64,000 bases of DNA from Neckera pumila. Taxonomy: Eukaryota; Streptophyta; Bryopsida; Hypnales; Neckeraceae. The position numbers and the translations under genes are program-made. Position 1 is the first letter of the stretch, and every line of letters begins with the position of its first letter. Positions 46,613 to 57,479 of this stretch are shown here, piece by piece. Where the stretch lies: contig OZ018417.1 in the NCBI GenBank assembly GCA_963969595.1, positions 11,968,501 to 12,032,500 on the forward strand, read 5' to 3'. Below the pieces are notes generated by a model. That model searched no databases. It had not been told where the DNA came from and saw nothing but the letters and a program-made list of their open reading frames with translations.

Positions 46613-48312
46613 AAAGTGGGGTGGGAGGCGCTCTCCTACAGATGATTGCAAGAACCCCCTATTGATTTTGTTGCATTTTATAGTATTCATGTTTTTTTCC
46701 CTAAAGTATTTTGAAATTTAAAAAAATTAAATTTAAGAAAAAACTATGGTTAATGTATACACCTTTAAAATAAAGGTAACCATCAAAAGAAAAAAATAGA
46801 AATATTCTTTAAGTAGGAAGATTAGAAACGTACCAAATTTCATAAAAATAGATATTTCAATGTTTTAATTGTAAAAAATAGGAATAAAATAAAATAATAA
46901 AAATAAAAATCGTCCATTTGTAGCAACTCTATGGAGATGGTCATTCACCAAAAAAACCCACCAAAATAAGGTTTTATATATTTTGAAATGCAAGTAGAAC
47001 GAAGTTCACTTTGTTGACTTCTACACAATATGCAATTAATTGTTTTTATAAATCCTTTGAAGAATTTTTTCAAGTCTATTAGAAGGCCATTTTTTCCAAT
47101 TTCATCTCCAAATTTGTTTCTTTGGGTATTACTATGTTAAAGAAGAACCAAAATTGGTAAGTGGGACAAAAATTGGGGGCTACTATAATATTATTGGACA
47201 ATAAAACATTTTTCAAAAATTCCAAAATAAATTAGATAAGCCATGTAATAGTCATGAGTACCTTGCCTATGAATTTTGAATCATTTAGAGCCTGAAAGCA
47301 AAAGTATGGCCAAAAAACATATCAACTAAAAATATGTTATAAAAAATAGTACAGGTGTTTTTACAATCACCTTCATTCTTCCTTAGAAGATGCTAGTCCA
47401 TCCCATGAAGTGAAACCAACAAGGTGAAAATGCAAGAATTGTGCCATAAATGTAAAAAAACAAACAAACCATGTTGTGTCGTGTTGGTTCTATGTTCCGT
47501 TCACCTCCATAACTGATTTAAGGCCTCTGATTGAAAATATAAATTCAAGATTTGCAAAAAAAAATTTAGGTGTGAAAAATAAAAGAATTCTTACATCACT
47601 TCACCCTGCTGGTCACACTTTGTAGAATGGTTTAACGTCCTGCCTCTTCCTTCCCACTCTTCCTTCTAGCATTGGTGATATGAGGTTGTGGTTGTTACAA
47701 GGTATCTCCTTCTTTCTTAGATAGAAGCACCAATAGTCAACTACGCCCACTATCCAACCTACAGGATGGAATATTTCCAACCAAGGTTCGAGTAGATTTC
47801 TAACGGAAGCTTAAGAATATGTTTTTTGGGTCCTTTTCAAGATTGGGACTAAGAAGGTTATGACACATGTCTCCAAGTAGTGAGCAAGAAAGTAGGAAGT
47901 AGTGAGCTAGAAAGTATTCCTTGAATGGTCGAAATTGGAAGAGTCTAGACATTGGTTGGAGGATATGACACATGTCTCTACAAAAAAATTGAAGTAGTGA
48001 GCAAGAAAGTAGGAAGTCGTGAGGTGGAAGAGTCTAGACATTGGTTGGCTCCCAAAATTCACAGTAAGTTCAATTTTGAGAATATAATACTGAAAATTTT
48101 ACAATCCCCATATTTCCTATCTTCCTACATGGGGAAAATTTTGACCACCTCATACGATCTGCTCCAAAATTGCTTAAATGATCGGGTACTGGTGCCTCAA
48201 GCTTATAGGTTGCCAACAATTTTGGCCTTCATAAAAAGTGCCCCTGGAGTTATTTGTGAGCAGCACGTGCTCCAGAATACTGTACAGTACTGTACCTCCA
48301 ATTTCCCAAGGA
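46613..48312. other. Intergenic DNA, no recognised gene
   Basis: The long plus-strand frame at 47952-48494 runs into the fold-back element and has no domain. Near 47870-48010 'gtagtgagcaagaaagtaggaagt' occurs twice, as a short imperfect direct repeat. Nothing else is supported. Confidence 0.5.
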
Positions 48313-49615
48313 CCTCCATTTTGGCTGGATCCACACTATTCAAGAGATCAACGTTGAGGAGAGGCTTTCTTCTACCTCTGCGGTCTGCCGAAGAGCTGCT
48401 CTTTTCCTTCCCAATACTACAATTTGTAGAGGCAATTTGGTGCACTGTACACCCCCTTACAAGAAAGGTTGATGCCCCCCTTTTGCACCCTTAAATTTTT
48501 TTGACATTACTTTGAACATAATTGACATTTCTTGTTTTCGTCAATCAACATTTGTGTCTAACCCAATCTCCCTCAAGTATACCAAATTTTCAATTTCAAA
48601 AAACCAAAACTCCATTTTTGGTGAATTTAAAAAAAAAAAATTCACGGTTTTACATGAAAATTCATAGAAAAATATTGATGATGAATTCTTTAAATTGAAT
48701 TGTGGAGATACGTAGGAAACATCCAAATGCACATCTTTCCTTCAACAAACATCTCCAAAAAAGTTTCACAATTATTGTGGCAGAAGTTACAGTGGAGGTG
48801 TGAATAGTCCCCAAAATTTTGAAAATTCATATCTCTGTATTGTAATTAGATTTTGTTTTTTTTCCTTCACATTGTAACTAATTTTACACATTTGAGCATG
48901 ATGGTACAATTACTTTATCAAAATCTAATTACAATACAGAGATATGAATTTTCAAAATTTTGGGGATTATTCACACCTCCACTGTAACTTCTGCCACAAT
49001 AATTGTGAAACTTTTTTGGAGATGTTTGTTGAAGGAAAGATGTGCATTTGGATGTTTCCTACGTATCTCCACAATTCAATTTTAAAAATTAATCATTAAT
49101 ATTTTTCTATGAATTTTCATGTAAAACCGTGAAATTTTTTTTAAAAAATTCACCAAAAATGGAGTTTTGGTTTTTTGAAATTGAATTTTGGTATACTTGA
49201 GGGAGATTGGGTTAGACACAAATGTTAATTGACAAAAACAAGAAATGTCAATTATGTTCAAAGTAATGTCAAAAAAACTTAAAGGGTGCAAAAGGGGGGC
49301 GTCAACCTTTCTTGTAGGGGGGTGTACAGTACTACTAAATGATGACAATTCTTTGTCACTTTCGCAAACTCAAGGACTTGCAATTGGTGGCAACTTCAAC
49401 TTGCAAATGCCTCCATTTTGGCTACAGTATTCAAGAGATCAACGTTGAGGAGACGGAGGCTTTTTCTGGGCGGTCTGCCGAAGAGCTGCTCGCTCTCACT
49501 TTTCCTTTCCCAATTCTACAATTTGGAGAGGCAATTTGGTCTGCTGTACTCTACTAAATGATGACGATTCTTTTTTCTTTTTTGCAAACTCAAGGACTTG
49601 CAATTGGTGGCAACT
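48313..49615. repeat. Tandem ~205-bp duplication, one copy split by a fold-back element
   Basis: Copy 1 is 48313-48443 plus 49331-49403 (together ~204 bp) and copy 2 is 49410-49615 (~206 bp). They share 'cctccattttggct', 'ttcaagagatcaacgttgag', 'cggtctgccgaagagctgct', 'gaggcaatttggt' and 'caaactcaaggacttgcaat'. Copy 2 gives the empty-site sequence (ctgctgtactctactaaatg) for the insertion in copy 1. The duplication therefore came before the insertion, or a copy was later lost and regained. Confidence 0.85.
48444..49330. mobile_element. ~887-bp fold-back element with ~412-bp arms
   Basis: The left arm is 48444-48855 and the right arm 48919-49330. They are near-perfect inverted copies, separated by a loop of only about 63 nt. 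The outer ends read ACTGTACACCCCC...AAGAAAGG and its inverse. Arm divergence is low: scattered substitutions, small A-run and T-run length differences, and some short indels. GTAC flanks both sides and appears once at the presumed empty site in the neighbouring duplicate, which fits a 4-bp GTAC duplication, though the exact ends are ambiguous. No protein is encoded. Such an inverted repeat would fold into a long dsRNA if transcribed. Confidence 0.9.
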
Positions 49616-50154
49616 GACTTCATGTACTCTAAGTGCTTCGCAAGTTGCTTAGTGCAGTAGTGTTGTAGGGTGCCTTGAAAAGGTGAAGATTCTACAGTAA
49701 TTTACCATTTTGACGTAGTCGGTGCCGAAGTCTCGCACACTTTTGGACACACGACATAGTAAGTGGAGATGCTGCTGTCCGCGTCAAGGGGCCGGGTTCT
49801 ACTGTAGAACATTCCTGGACGAACTGAAGGTGCAGTCTGGCTTCGGCCACACAGCCCCGTGGCAGGCACGGCGATGGCGGCGGGACCACCATTCAGTTCA
49901 GTTCTCCCCGGAGGAAATAATAAGGTAGCCCCAGGGGAACTGACCCATTCGGTTCTTTGCAATCGAAATTGGTTTGGGTTTGGACCACAAATCATCTTGA
50001 AGAAATCAACGGTGTCTGTAACAGAGTTAATCGGAGTAATAGATCAAGTTAAATTAATCGTAGAGTGTGTGCAATGAGGGAGAAGGCCGAAAAGCTCCGT
50101 CCTTGAAGCACCATTGAAGCATTAATTTGGTATTGTGTTTCTCTTGAACTATTC
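49616..50154. other. Intergenic DNA, GC-richer around 49.7-49.95 kb
   Basis: Overlapping short frames on both strands give no recognisable protein. The interval may hold further element remnants. I see nothing assignable. Confidence 0.45.
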
Positions 50155-50157
50155 TTA

Positions 50158-50535
50158 GAGCATCCCCACCCGTCTTGCATATTGGATGACTTGTTAAGAG
50201 AGGCTTGCAAAATTGCCCCACCCGTCTTGCATAATGGATGAACTTGTTAAGAGGCCAAGCCAAAAGCCTCCGGTGGCTTGCAAAACCGGGCTCTTTTGCA
50301 AGCCAAAGGGTGGCTTGCAAACCGGCTTGCAAACCGGCTTGCAAACCGCATGAGACAAACACTTTTCCACTTTCTCAGAAAGCAAGGACATGATCCATGA
50401 ATGTGGACGTAGCTCATTGGATGGCAATGGCCTCTTAAGAGGCCACGGGTGGGGCGACCCTTCTTCCCCGGCTTGCAAAATGGACTGCCAGGCTTGCAAC
50501 CTGGCTTGCATTTTGCAAGCCGGGTGGTGATGCCC
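50158..50535. mobile_element. Harbinger-like MITE (378 bp) with TTA target duplication
   Basis: The left end is GAGCATCCCCACCCGTCTTG and the right end, inverted, is GGGCATCACCACCCGGCTTG. TTA lies directly outside both ends (50155-50157 and 50536-50538). TTA duplications and G-rich ends of this kind are typical of PIF/Harbinger (Tourist-type) MITEs. The interior is made of 'ggcttgcaaaccgg' repeats, three in a row at about 50312-50348, and their inverses, with a central pair 'ttaagaggcc' and 'ggcctcttaa'. Confidence 0.85.
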
Positions 50536-50538
50536 TTA

Positions 50539-50753
50539 GAGCCTGTTGCCATTGGAAGCAGGAACTGGAGGCCCGTCCAGCTTGACCACGGGCAGAGCGT
50601 GCAAAAAAATCTGAAATCTCCTTCTCACGTACAGTTCACAAAGGAAGGTCCGGCGGAGGCTCTGGAAGGTCCAGTCCTGTTTTCTAATTTTACAGATCTG
50701 GAGGCTGGAGGTCCAGGCCTGGACCCCTCCAGCTCCCCAATGGCAACTGGCTC
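50539..50753. mobile_element. Second Harbinger-like MITE (215 bp), sharing a TTA with its neighbour
   Basis: The left end is GAGCCTGTTGCCATTGG and the right end, inverted, is GAGCCAGTTGCCATTGG. TTA lies outside both ends (50536-50538 and 50754-50756). The left TTA is the same one that flanks the previous MITE, so the two elements abut. The interior has 'actggagg' and 'cctccag' inverted motifs. Confidence 0.85.
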
Positions 50754-50756
50754 TTA

Positions 50757-52176
50757 GTTAAGCCTTCCTGGACACCCCTGATACAAGCTGAGGCTCACTT
50801 TACAATTACCTCTAATGAGTAAAAAAATAAAACCCATGAAACCCCACAAAACTGACCCCACGAAACCCCACGAAATTATCCGGAAAAAACCCGTATTCAG
50901 TTAGCCATGCAGCGCATGCAGACAAGCCAGCAGCCTCGCCAACCCTGGCCTGCTTGTCCGCCCCACCCTCTCCCGGCCACAATCTGCCACCTGTCTGCTC
51001 CCTCCCTATCGACGTCGACACTGGAGTTTCTATCCGCATCGCCTTTTCCATATCTCTTTTCAGTTAACTTACGGCCTTTTCCATGGTCCGCCACGGAGCC
51101 CCAATTGATGCATTCGAAGGTTCCGTCGTCATGGGAAGCTGCCGTAAGCAAGTCAAATGCCCCCAGTTAGCAAGTAGCCTCCCCGCCCGCTGCATCTGGT
51201 GATGCGAGATGGCGAGTACTTGGCGAGTAGTACTTGAACTCCATGATGATGATGCCGGACGGACCACTGAGATCGACGGAATCGTCCCTCAATCGATCTC
51301 CAGCTATTGCCCTTTTTGTCCCTGCCTCCACGGTTCCCTTTTTTGCATGCACATGGGAATATTGTATATATGAAGGTTCATTTTCTGAAATCGTGGACAG
51401 TTTTAAGCGGCGGAACAGAATTGCCCGGACGTCGAAATTCGTTCTTGAAAGGGAGGGGAGGAGTGGGATTCAGTGACGGACCCGGCCTTCCTGGGGTGGT
51501 TCCTGGTGGACGGTTGATCATCCTGACGGTTAAGATTGCGGTTGTCAGCAACTGAAGGGCGGTGGCCGGATGAGCAGTTGACGGAATCTAGTGTAAGTAA
51601 ATTTATTTGAGGATGAACCATTTACATTACTTGGATGCCCTGGTTTTATATACGACCTGAGCTTGTTGAGTAGGTGATTCACTGGGAGTTCATGTGGGAG
51701 TGATCAGTGCTTGTTACGTGCATGTTGAAGTAACTCTGCATAGAATCCAATGGTTGCATGACACCGTACAGAACACACAGTCCAGGATTTTCCCAGTTCC
51801 AGTTCGTACAAACAGCGTCTTGAATTGGCCTCTAGCCCTCTGAATCGAAGCTATTGAATTCAGAATAGAAGCTCGCGTTCGTCGAGTAGAAAGAGTTCTC
51901 AAGTACTGGTAGAAACAGTTACTAATAAGTGAAGTGTGGAGAAACCGCTTCCTCCAAGCTCCCCGTCGGTTGACGCGCGAATTGAACTCAAGAAGAATTC
52001 GGATTGTTGCAAGAATTGAATCATTTCTTTTGTGCCGTGTTTTGAAATTTTGTGGCAGAATATATAGTCATTCGTTTCGAATTCGAATTGCAAGAGCAGA
52101 GAGAATCGACAATCACGTACGGTTGCAAATTGTTTGCAATTCTGTTGCAAATTACCGGCCTCCAAGGCGGTGAGTG
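50757..52176. promoter_or_regulatory. Upstream region of the ABCG gene, no gene recognised
   Basis: The GC content is higher than in the preceding intergenic DNA, but no frame gives a recognisable protein. A (cc)(a/c)cgaaacccca(a/c) repeat occurs near 50836-50875. The 5' UTR of the ABCG gene probably lies in the last few hundred bases; its start is not defined. Confidence 0.4.
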
Positions 52177-55100
52177 ATGGCTCCCCGCATGAGCGAGAGC
52201 ACGGGTGACGCGCCGGACTTGGAGAGCGGGCGGCTTGGCCGCGACGTCAAAGGCGCAGCAGACGCACCGAAATCAGGGGTGCATCTTCCCTCTGTGCCCA
52301 TCGTTTTGAAGGTAATAAACCGCTGTAGCTCGCCCAATTCTTATGCTCTTTGTTGCTTTCGAATTGGGATTTGCAAAGGTGAGTAAGCTGACAGTTTTTA
52401 AGGTAATATGATACAATCAATTCATATGTATCTCTTTCTTCCTTTCTCGAATTGGAATCTGCGAAGCGAAGTAATCTGCAGTGCATGATAACAATAGACA
52501 ACAATCTCCCGAATTCTTTTGCAGTTCTCCGACGTGGTGTACAGCGTAACGTTGCAGCAGCCCAAGAATTGGTGGAACCCCATGAAGCTGAAATCGAATT
52601 TGCAGACGCGCAAGAGCCCGGCGAAAGAGATTCTGCACGGGGTGTCGGGCGTGGCAAGGCCCGGGGAGATGCTGGTGATGCTGGGGCCTTCGGGAAGTGG
52701 GAAGACGACTCTGCTGAAGGTGCTGGGCGCGAGGCTCAAGAGCGCTAAAGTGGAAGGGACGGTGCTGTACAACGATGCGCCGCACTCGAAATTTGTGAAG
52801 AGGCGCACGGGGTTCGTCACGCAGGACGACGTGCTGTTTGCGAATCTTACTGTGAAGGAGACGCTCGTGTATGCCGCGCGTCTGCGATTGCCGGATACTT
52901 ACTCGCGCGCCGAGAAGGTTGGGACTCTGCAATCCCTTTGAAATTAATCACAAGCAAGGATTTGTCTCATTGACAGGATCTGTCGCAACGTTGACAGGGT
53001 TTGTCGAAATCTTTTCTCTTCTTTCTTTTTTTCTTTTGGATTGTTGCATCCTTTCTCGTAAAGTGCGTTTCAGAGTACTTTAGGATCGTAATGTTGTACT
53101 ACGTACTTATGTTGAGTTGCCTCCAACTTTGGAACGGAAGGAGTTCTAGGGCAGGGCCAAGGCCAAAAATGCTGAGTAGTTTGTGTTCTTCTCCCAATCT
53201 TCTCTCAATCTTGTTAATTAAGTTGGAGACACCTGAGTCTTCACCGTTGGGAGCGTGTGAATGAGAACATGAAAATGAATCTAGGAGTACGAAGATACTT
53301 GAAAATCAGTACGCAGGTGTCCTTACGAAAATTAATCTCAATGAGGATCTGACTATGGAAGTTCTACTCCCTGTGATTGCCATACATTTTGGTCCGGAGG
53401 TTTAGGGTTTTAGAGTTTGACTGACGAGATGTACCGTCGCGGATTTTGCTTCTTGTCCAGGTGAAGCGCGCGGAGGCGATCATCACCGAGCTCGGGTTAG
53501 ACCGCTGCAAGGACACGATCATCGGTGGTCCCTTCAAGCGCGGCGTCTCCGGCGGCGAGCGCAAGCGCGTGAGCATCGGCCACGAGTTGCTGGTCGACCC
53601 GAGCTTACTCTTACTCGATGAGCCCACCTCTGGCCTCGACTCCACCACTGCGCTCCGCATCATCAAGATGCTCCAGGACCTCGCAAAGAGCGGCAAGACG
53701 ATCATCAGCACCATTCACCAACCTTCGAGTACCATGTACCACATGTTCGACAAGATGATTCTTCTTTCCGAAGGGCACTCGTTGTATTATGGGCCAGCAG
53801 GAAAAGCTATGGAGTATTTCGCCTCGGTGCAATTCTCACCGGCGTTTCCGATGAACCCCGCGGACTTCTTGCTGGATTTGGCTAATGGGTTGACGCCGGA
53901 GAAGCTGATGGAGGGAGAGGGGAAGATGGTGAAGCAGAACGAGGACCCGCAAGGGATGCGGGTGAAGCTGCTGGAGGCTTATAAAATGAATTTGGGGGAG
54001 AGAGTGGCGGAGGAAGTGGCGAATACTAGGGCGGCTGACATAGGGGCTGTTGATAAAGGTATGCGCAGTATTGTATGCAAATGTTTTCTGAGTGATCAAT
54101 CTATTTTTCGCTTTCTTTCTTTACTGCAATTCAACCTCAATGGGCAGAGCTCAGTTCCGCAGTGGTCGGAACCGAGCATTGGATATGGAGGACGTGGTTA
54201 TATCTTGTTTTGTCCTTGGTTGAGCATGATTGAACTGGGTTCTTATTAGTAAGTGAACATGAAATTATGGACATTACATCCCTCACCTGACATGATGTTT
54301 CTCAAACACGTCTCTTAGTATACCGTAATGTAGTATGTTTTCTATGAAAGACTTGAGCGAGAGTTTTGCGCCTGCCAGTGGTTTTGTTTGTTGAATGTGA
54401 CAACGGGGATGGTTTGTCTCTGCTCTTTGATCGAGAATGCTTGAACTGGGTTCTATTAGGTAAAGTGAAATTATGGAAATAGCATCCCTCGCCTGACATG
54501 ATATCTCTCAAAAGAAGGTCCACTTCCACGTTACTTAAAGTATGTTTTCTATTAAGATTTTGAGAGAGAAGTTTGCGCTTGTAATTGATTATGTTTGTTG
54601 AAATTGGCAGCGGGCATGGCGAAGTGGACAACTTCATGGGGGAACCAATTCAAAGTGTTGATGGAACGCGGTTGGAAAGAGCGTCGGCACGAGTCATTTT
54701 CGCCTCTGAAAATCGGTCAAGTCGTCGCGATCTCCATCATTGCCGGTTTGCTCTGGTGGAACTCGTCCGTTTCGCGAGTGCAAGATCAGGTCAGAATCAC
54801 AAAGTAGCTCTAAAGTTTGCTTATATTTCTCTTCAACCAACAGCAACTCGAACGGAATTAATTTCATATGAACGCACGTGAATTGGTTGGCCTTCAATTA
54901 GGAAGTTGGGTGTGAGCATGAGTTAGGGAAAGGTCTGTGGACATTAAAATCTGAATAGAAATGGGTTGAATACTATTTTTATAATATTGATCTACAACCT
55001 ACTGCTTTGAAATTGCATAGGAAATTTAAATGCAGTGACAACATTTATCTCCACAGATTTGGTCTTTGTGCCCAAAGAGCTCTCTGCAGCTCTATTTCGC

Positions 55101-56522
55101 ACTGTCACTTAATATGCTTAAAATGATGGAAACAGTTTACTAAAACTTATATCCAGTGAACTCATAGATCGGACTCTCATGACGGCAGGTCGGGCTGTTG
55201 TTTTTCTTCACAACATTTTGGGGCTTCTTCCCCGTGTTCTCTGCCATCTTCACGTTCCCACAAGAACGAGCTATGCTGATTAAGGAAAGAGCATCAGGCA
55301 TGTACCGACTGAGCGCGTACTTCCTGGCTCGAACAGCGGCTGATTTGCCTCTGGAGCTTACGCTGCCAACGCTGTTTGTCACCATTGTTTACTGGATGGC
55401 CGGGTTGAAGGCAACCTTTCTCGGTTTCCTTCTCTGCTTGTTGGTCGTTCTGTTCACCGTGCTCGTCTCCCAGGTATACAAATTCTTCCCTTCCAATTCC
55501 TATAATTTCTGTTGGATTTGAACAGAAAATGCACCTTGGATTGTTCATGACGTTCTTTAGAGGCTCTCTCCTCGAAGCACTCAAGAATTTAAATCCATGA
55601 CCCTCATTCTGTCATATGTTAAGCTAATGTATGCATGCAAGGTTGCTACCATGCCATTATTTACTGAAGTTGATAGCAAAGAGCCAATTAGAGCTATGCA
55701 GTAGTAGAAGGCGGCTTCATAGAATTTAAGTTTTGAAAAATTCACCAATCGTGTGCAACTTTTTTGTGACATGACAAAGTGTGATAGTGAGCATAGAGTT
55801 CGTTCTAAACTGAGTACATTCGTTCACTAAGTTTTGGTGAGAGACCTGCGAATGTGATATTAGAGAATGCGAGTGTACGAAGAAGTGAATCTTGGATTTT
55901 CGGTTAAATACTTAAATTCGATTTCATCTTACCCTTTGTTGGCTCTGGATCAAATGGGAGATCCGAGGCTTTGCATCGATAGAAGTTACATCGTTCTATA
56001 TTGAATGTGAGGAAGTTCGAGTCAGTTGGCATTACTGGAAAATGAAGTGATCCCTTTGCTACTAACTGGGACTGCTTCTTGTAGCATAGCTTCATGTTTT
56101 TTTGCTTGTTTCTGTATTGAAGGAATTGTTACTGGTTTGTCCAGGGTTTGGGATTGACATTGGGAGCGGCGTTAATGGATGTGAAGAAAGCCACAACATT
56201 GGCATCCGTCATAATGCTGACGCTGTTGTTGGCAGGAGGGTATTTCATTCAGGATACGCCCGTATGGATTCGCTGGATCAAGTACCTGTCCGTCAGTTAT
56301 TTCAGCTACAAGCTCCAGCTGGGAGCGCAGTACTCTCAGGACCAAACATATCCTTGCACCACTGATCCCTCAGGGCAGTGTCGCATTGCAGACTATCCTG
56401 CAGTGGCCAATGTTGGACTCGATGGTTTGGGGCTTGCTGCAATGGCGTTGGTCATCATGCTGGTTGGATACAGACTCATGGCATATTTTTTCCTGACGAG
56501 AATAAAAGGACATGACAAGTAG
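52177..56522 (+). CDS. Half-size ABCG (WBC-type) transporter, 6 exons
   Basis: Exons are 52177-52311, 52525-52917, 53461-54058, 54611-54789, 55189-55473 and 56145-56522. All boundaries are GT-AG and in phase, giving 655 aa. ABCG half transporters have a nucleotide-binding domain followed by six membrane helices, work as dimers, and export lipids or hormones, mostly at the plasma membrane. Visible motifs are Walker [10 protein letters not shown] (99-107), signature [12 protein letters not shown] (205-216), Walker [10 protein letters not shown] (225-233) and H-loop H262 in STIHQPSS. Six hydrophobic spans follow from about residue 470, after a linker with [10 protein letters not shown]. An extracellular loop between the last two spans holds CTTDPSGQC, a likely disulphide pair. 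The type (ABCG14/21-like) and the substrate are not decided. The gene is convergent with the KLCR gene about 870 bp downstream. Confidence 0.92.
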
Positions 56523-57387
56523 GTTGGCAGGCCTGTATTAAAGAATTGAAATTTTAGGTAGTAGCATATGATGATAGCCAGGCAGACGGGAGATCCATTT
56601 GTTGTACAATATTACCATCATTTTTCATGATAAGGTAGGGAATCCATTCCTCTTGGGAGTGGTTCACATTGTTGGGATAGAATTTTTGGGGTAAGCTTCC
56701 CCATTTTCGAGTTACTTCAAGGAGATCTGACCGAGTTGGATAAGATTCCAACCCACTAAAGTATGTACCATTTGGATTCTATACGATCTACTGAATGATG
56801 AGTTGTTGAAATTTGAACTCCTGTAGTACGGTATTTATCATTCAGAAGCCTAGACTACACTTGAAGAGTATGTTTTGCATTCACAAAGTATGTGATTGGG
56901 ATACAAATATTCTAGAAGTATCTCATTTCTTGCAATTTTAGTTGCAACTTTCATTGGATGACTTTTCAACCTCTGGGAAAAGGACCCCACGGGAATGCGT
57001 TCAGTTTGTTACCGTGTTAATTTATCAAACTTACATAATCGTTTGAGAATCACAGCAAACTTGCTCTGATTTGTTCATATTAGTGCGTGTTCCCAACTGA
57101 ACTTTCCAATGGTTATAACTTGTTATAAGGTAGAAATATTTTGGTGAAGAATCCTCAACGTGAACATCACTTATGCACATAACTTACAACAGCTAAAAAT
57201 ATTCCTCCCTTATAATCATATGTAAGTTCAATTCTGAACACGCAGATCTTTTGTGCGAGCCGAATGTTTGCCCCTCAGATATTACAAGTGTCCGTTTGGT
57301 CATCTATGTACAGTTCCAAATGACGATCATTCCGTGTTCTACCGTACATGTCCATCCAACTTTCCTTTGCCATGATACTCATTGCAG
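56523..57387. other. Convergent 3' region between ABCG and KLCR genes
   Basis: This should contain the ABCG 3' UTR and the KLCR 3' UTR. No coding region is supported. Confidence 0.6.
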
Positions 57388-57479
57388 CTACTTGGTCGTG
57401 TGCGAAGCTTTCCTTGCGGATGTCGACATTCCCACAAGTTTCCGAGACCTTTTGTGCGAGCCGAATGTTTGCCCCTCAG
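57248..57479. repeat. 31-bp exact direct repeat spanning KLCR coding sequence and 3' flank
   Basis: CTTTTGTGCGAGCCGAATGT plus TTGCCCCTCAG occurs at 57248-57278 and again at 57449-57479, 201 bp apart. The second copy is coding (GQTFGSHK in KLCR exon 5); the first is about 110 bp beyond the stop codon. Confidence 0.9.

Noticed and set aside
47952..48494. 180-codon plus-strand frame
   Set aside because: It runs out of unique DNA into the tandem duplicate and the left arm of the fold-back element, has no domain, and its end is set by the element.
50054..50552. Overlapping ~100-codon minus frames with CKPGCKPG-like and FASRFASRFAS-like repeats
   Set aside because: These are translations of the 'ggcttgcaaaccgg' repeats inside the Harbinger-like MITE, open in several frames at once.
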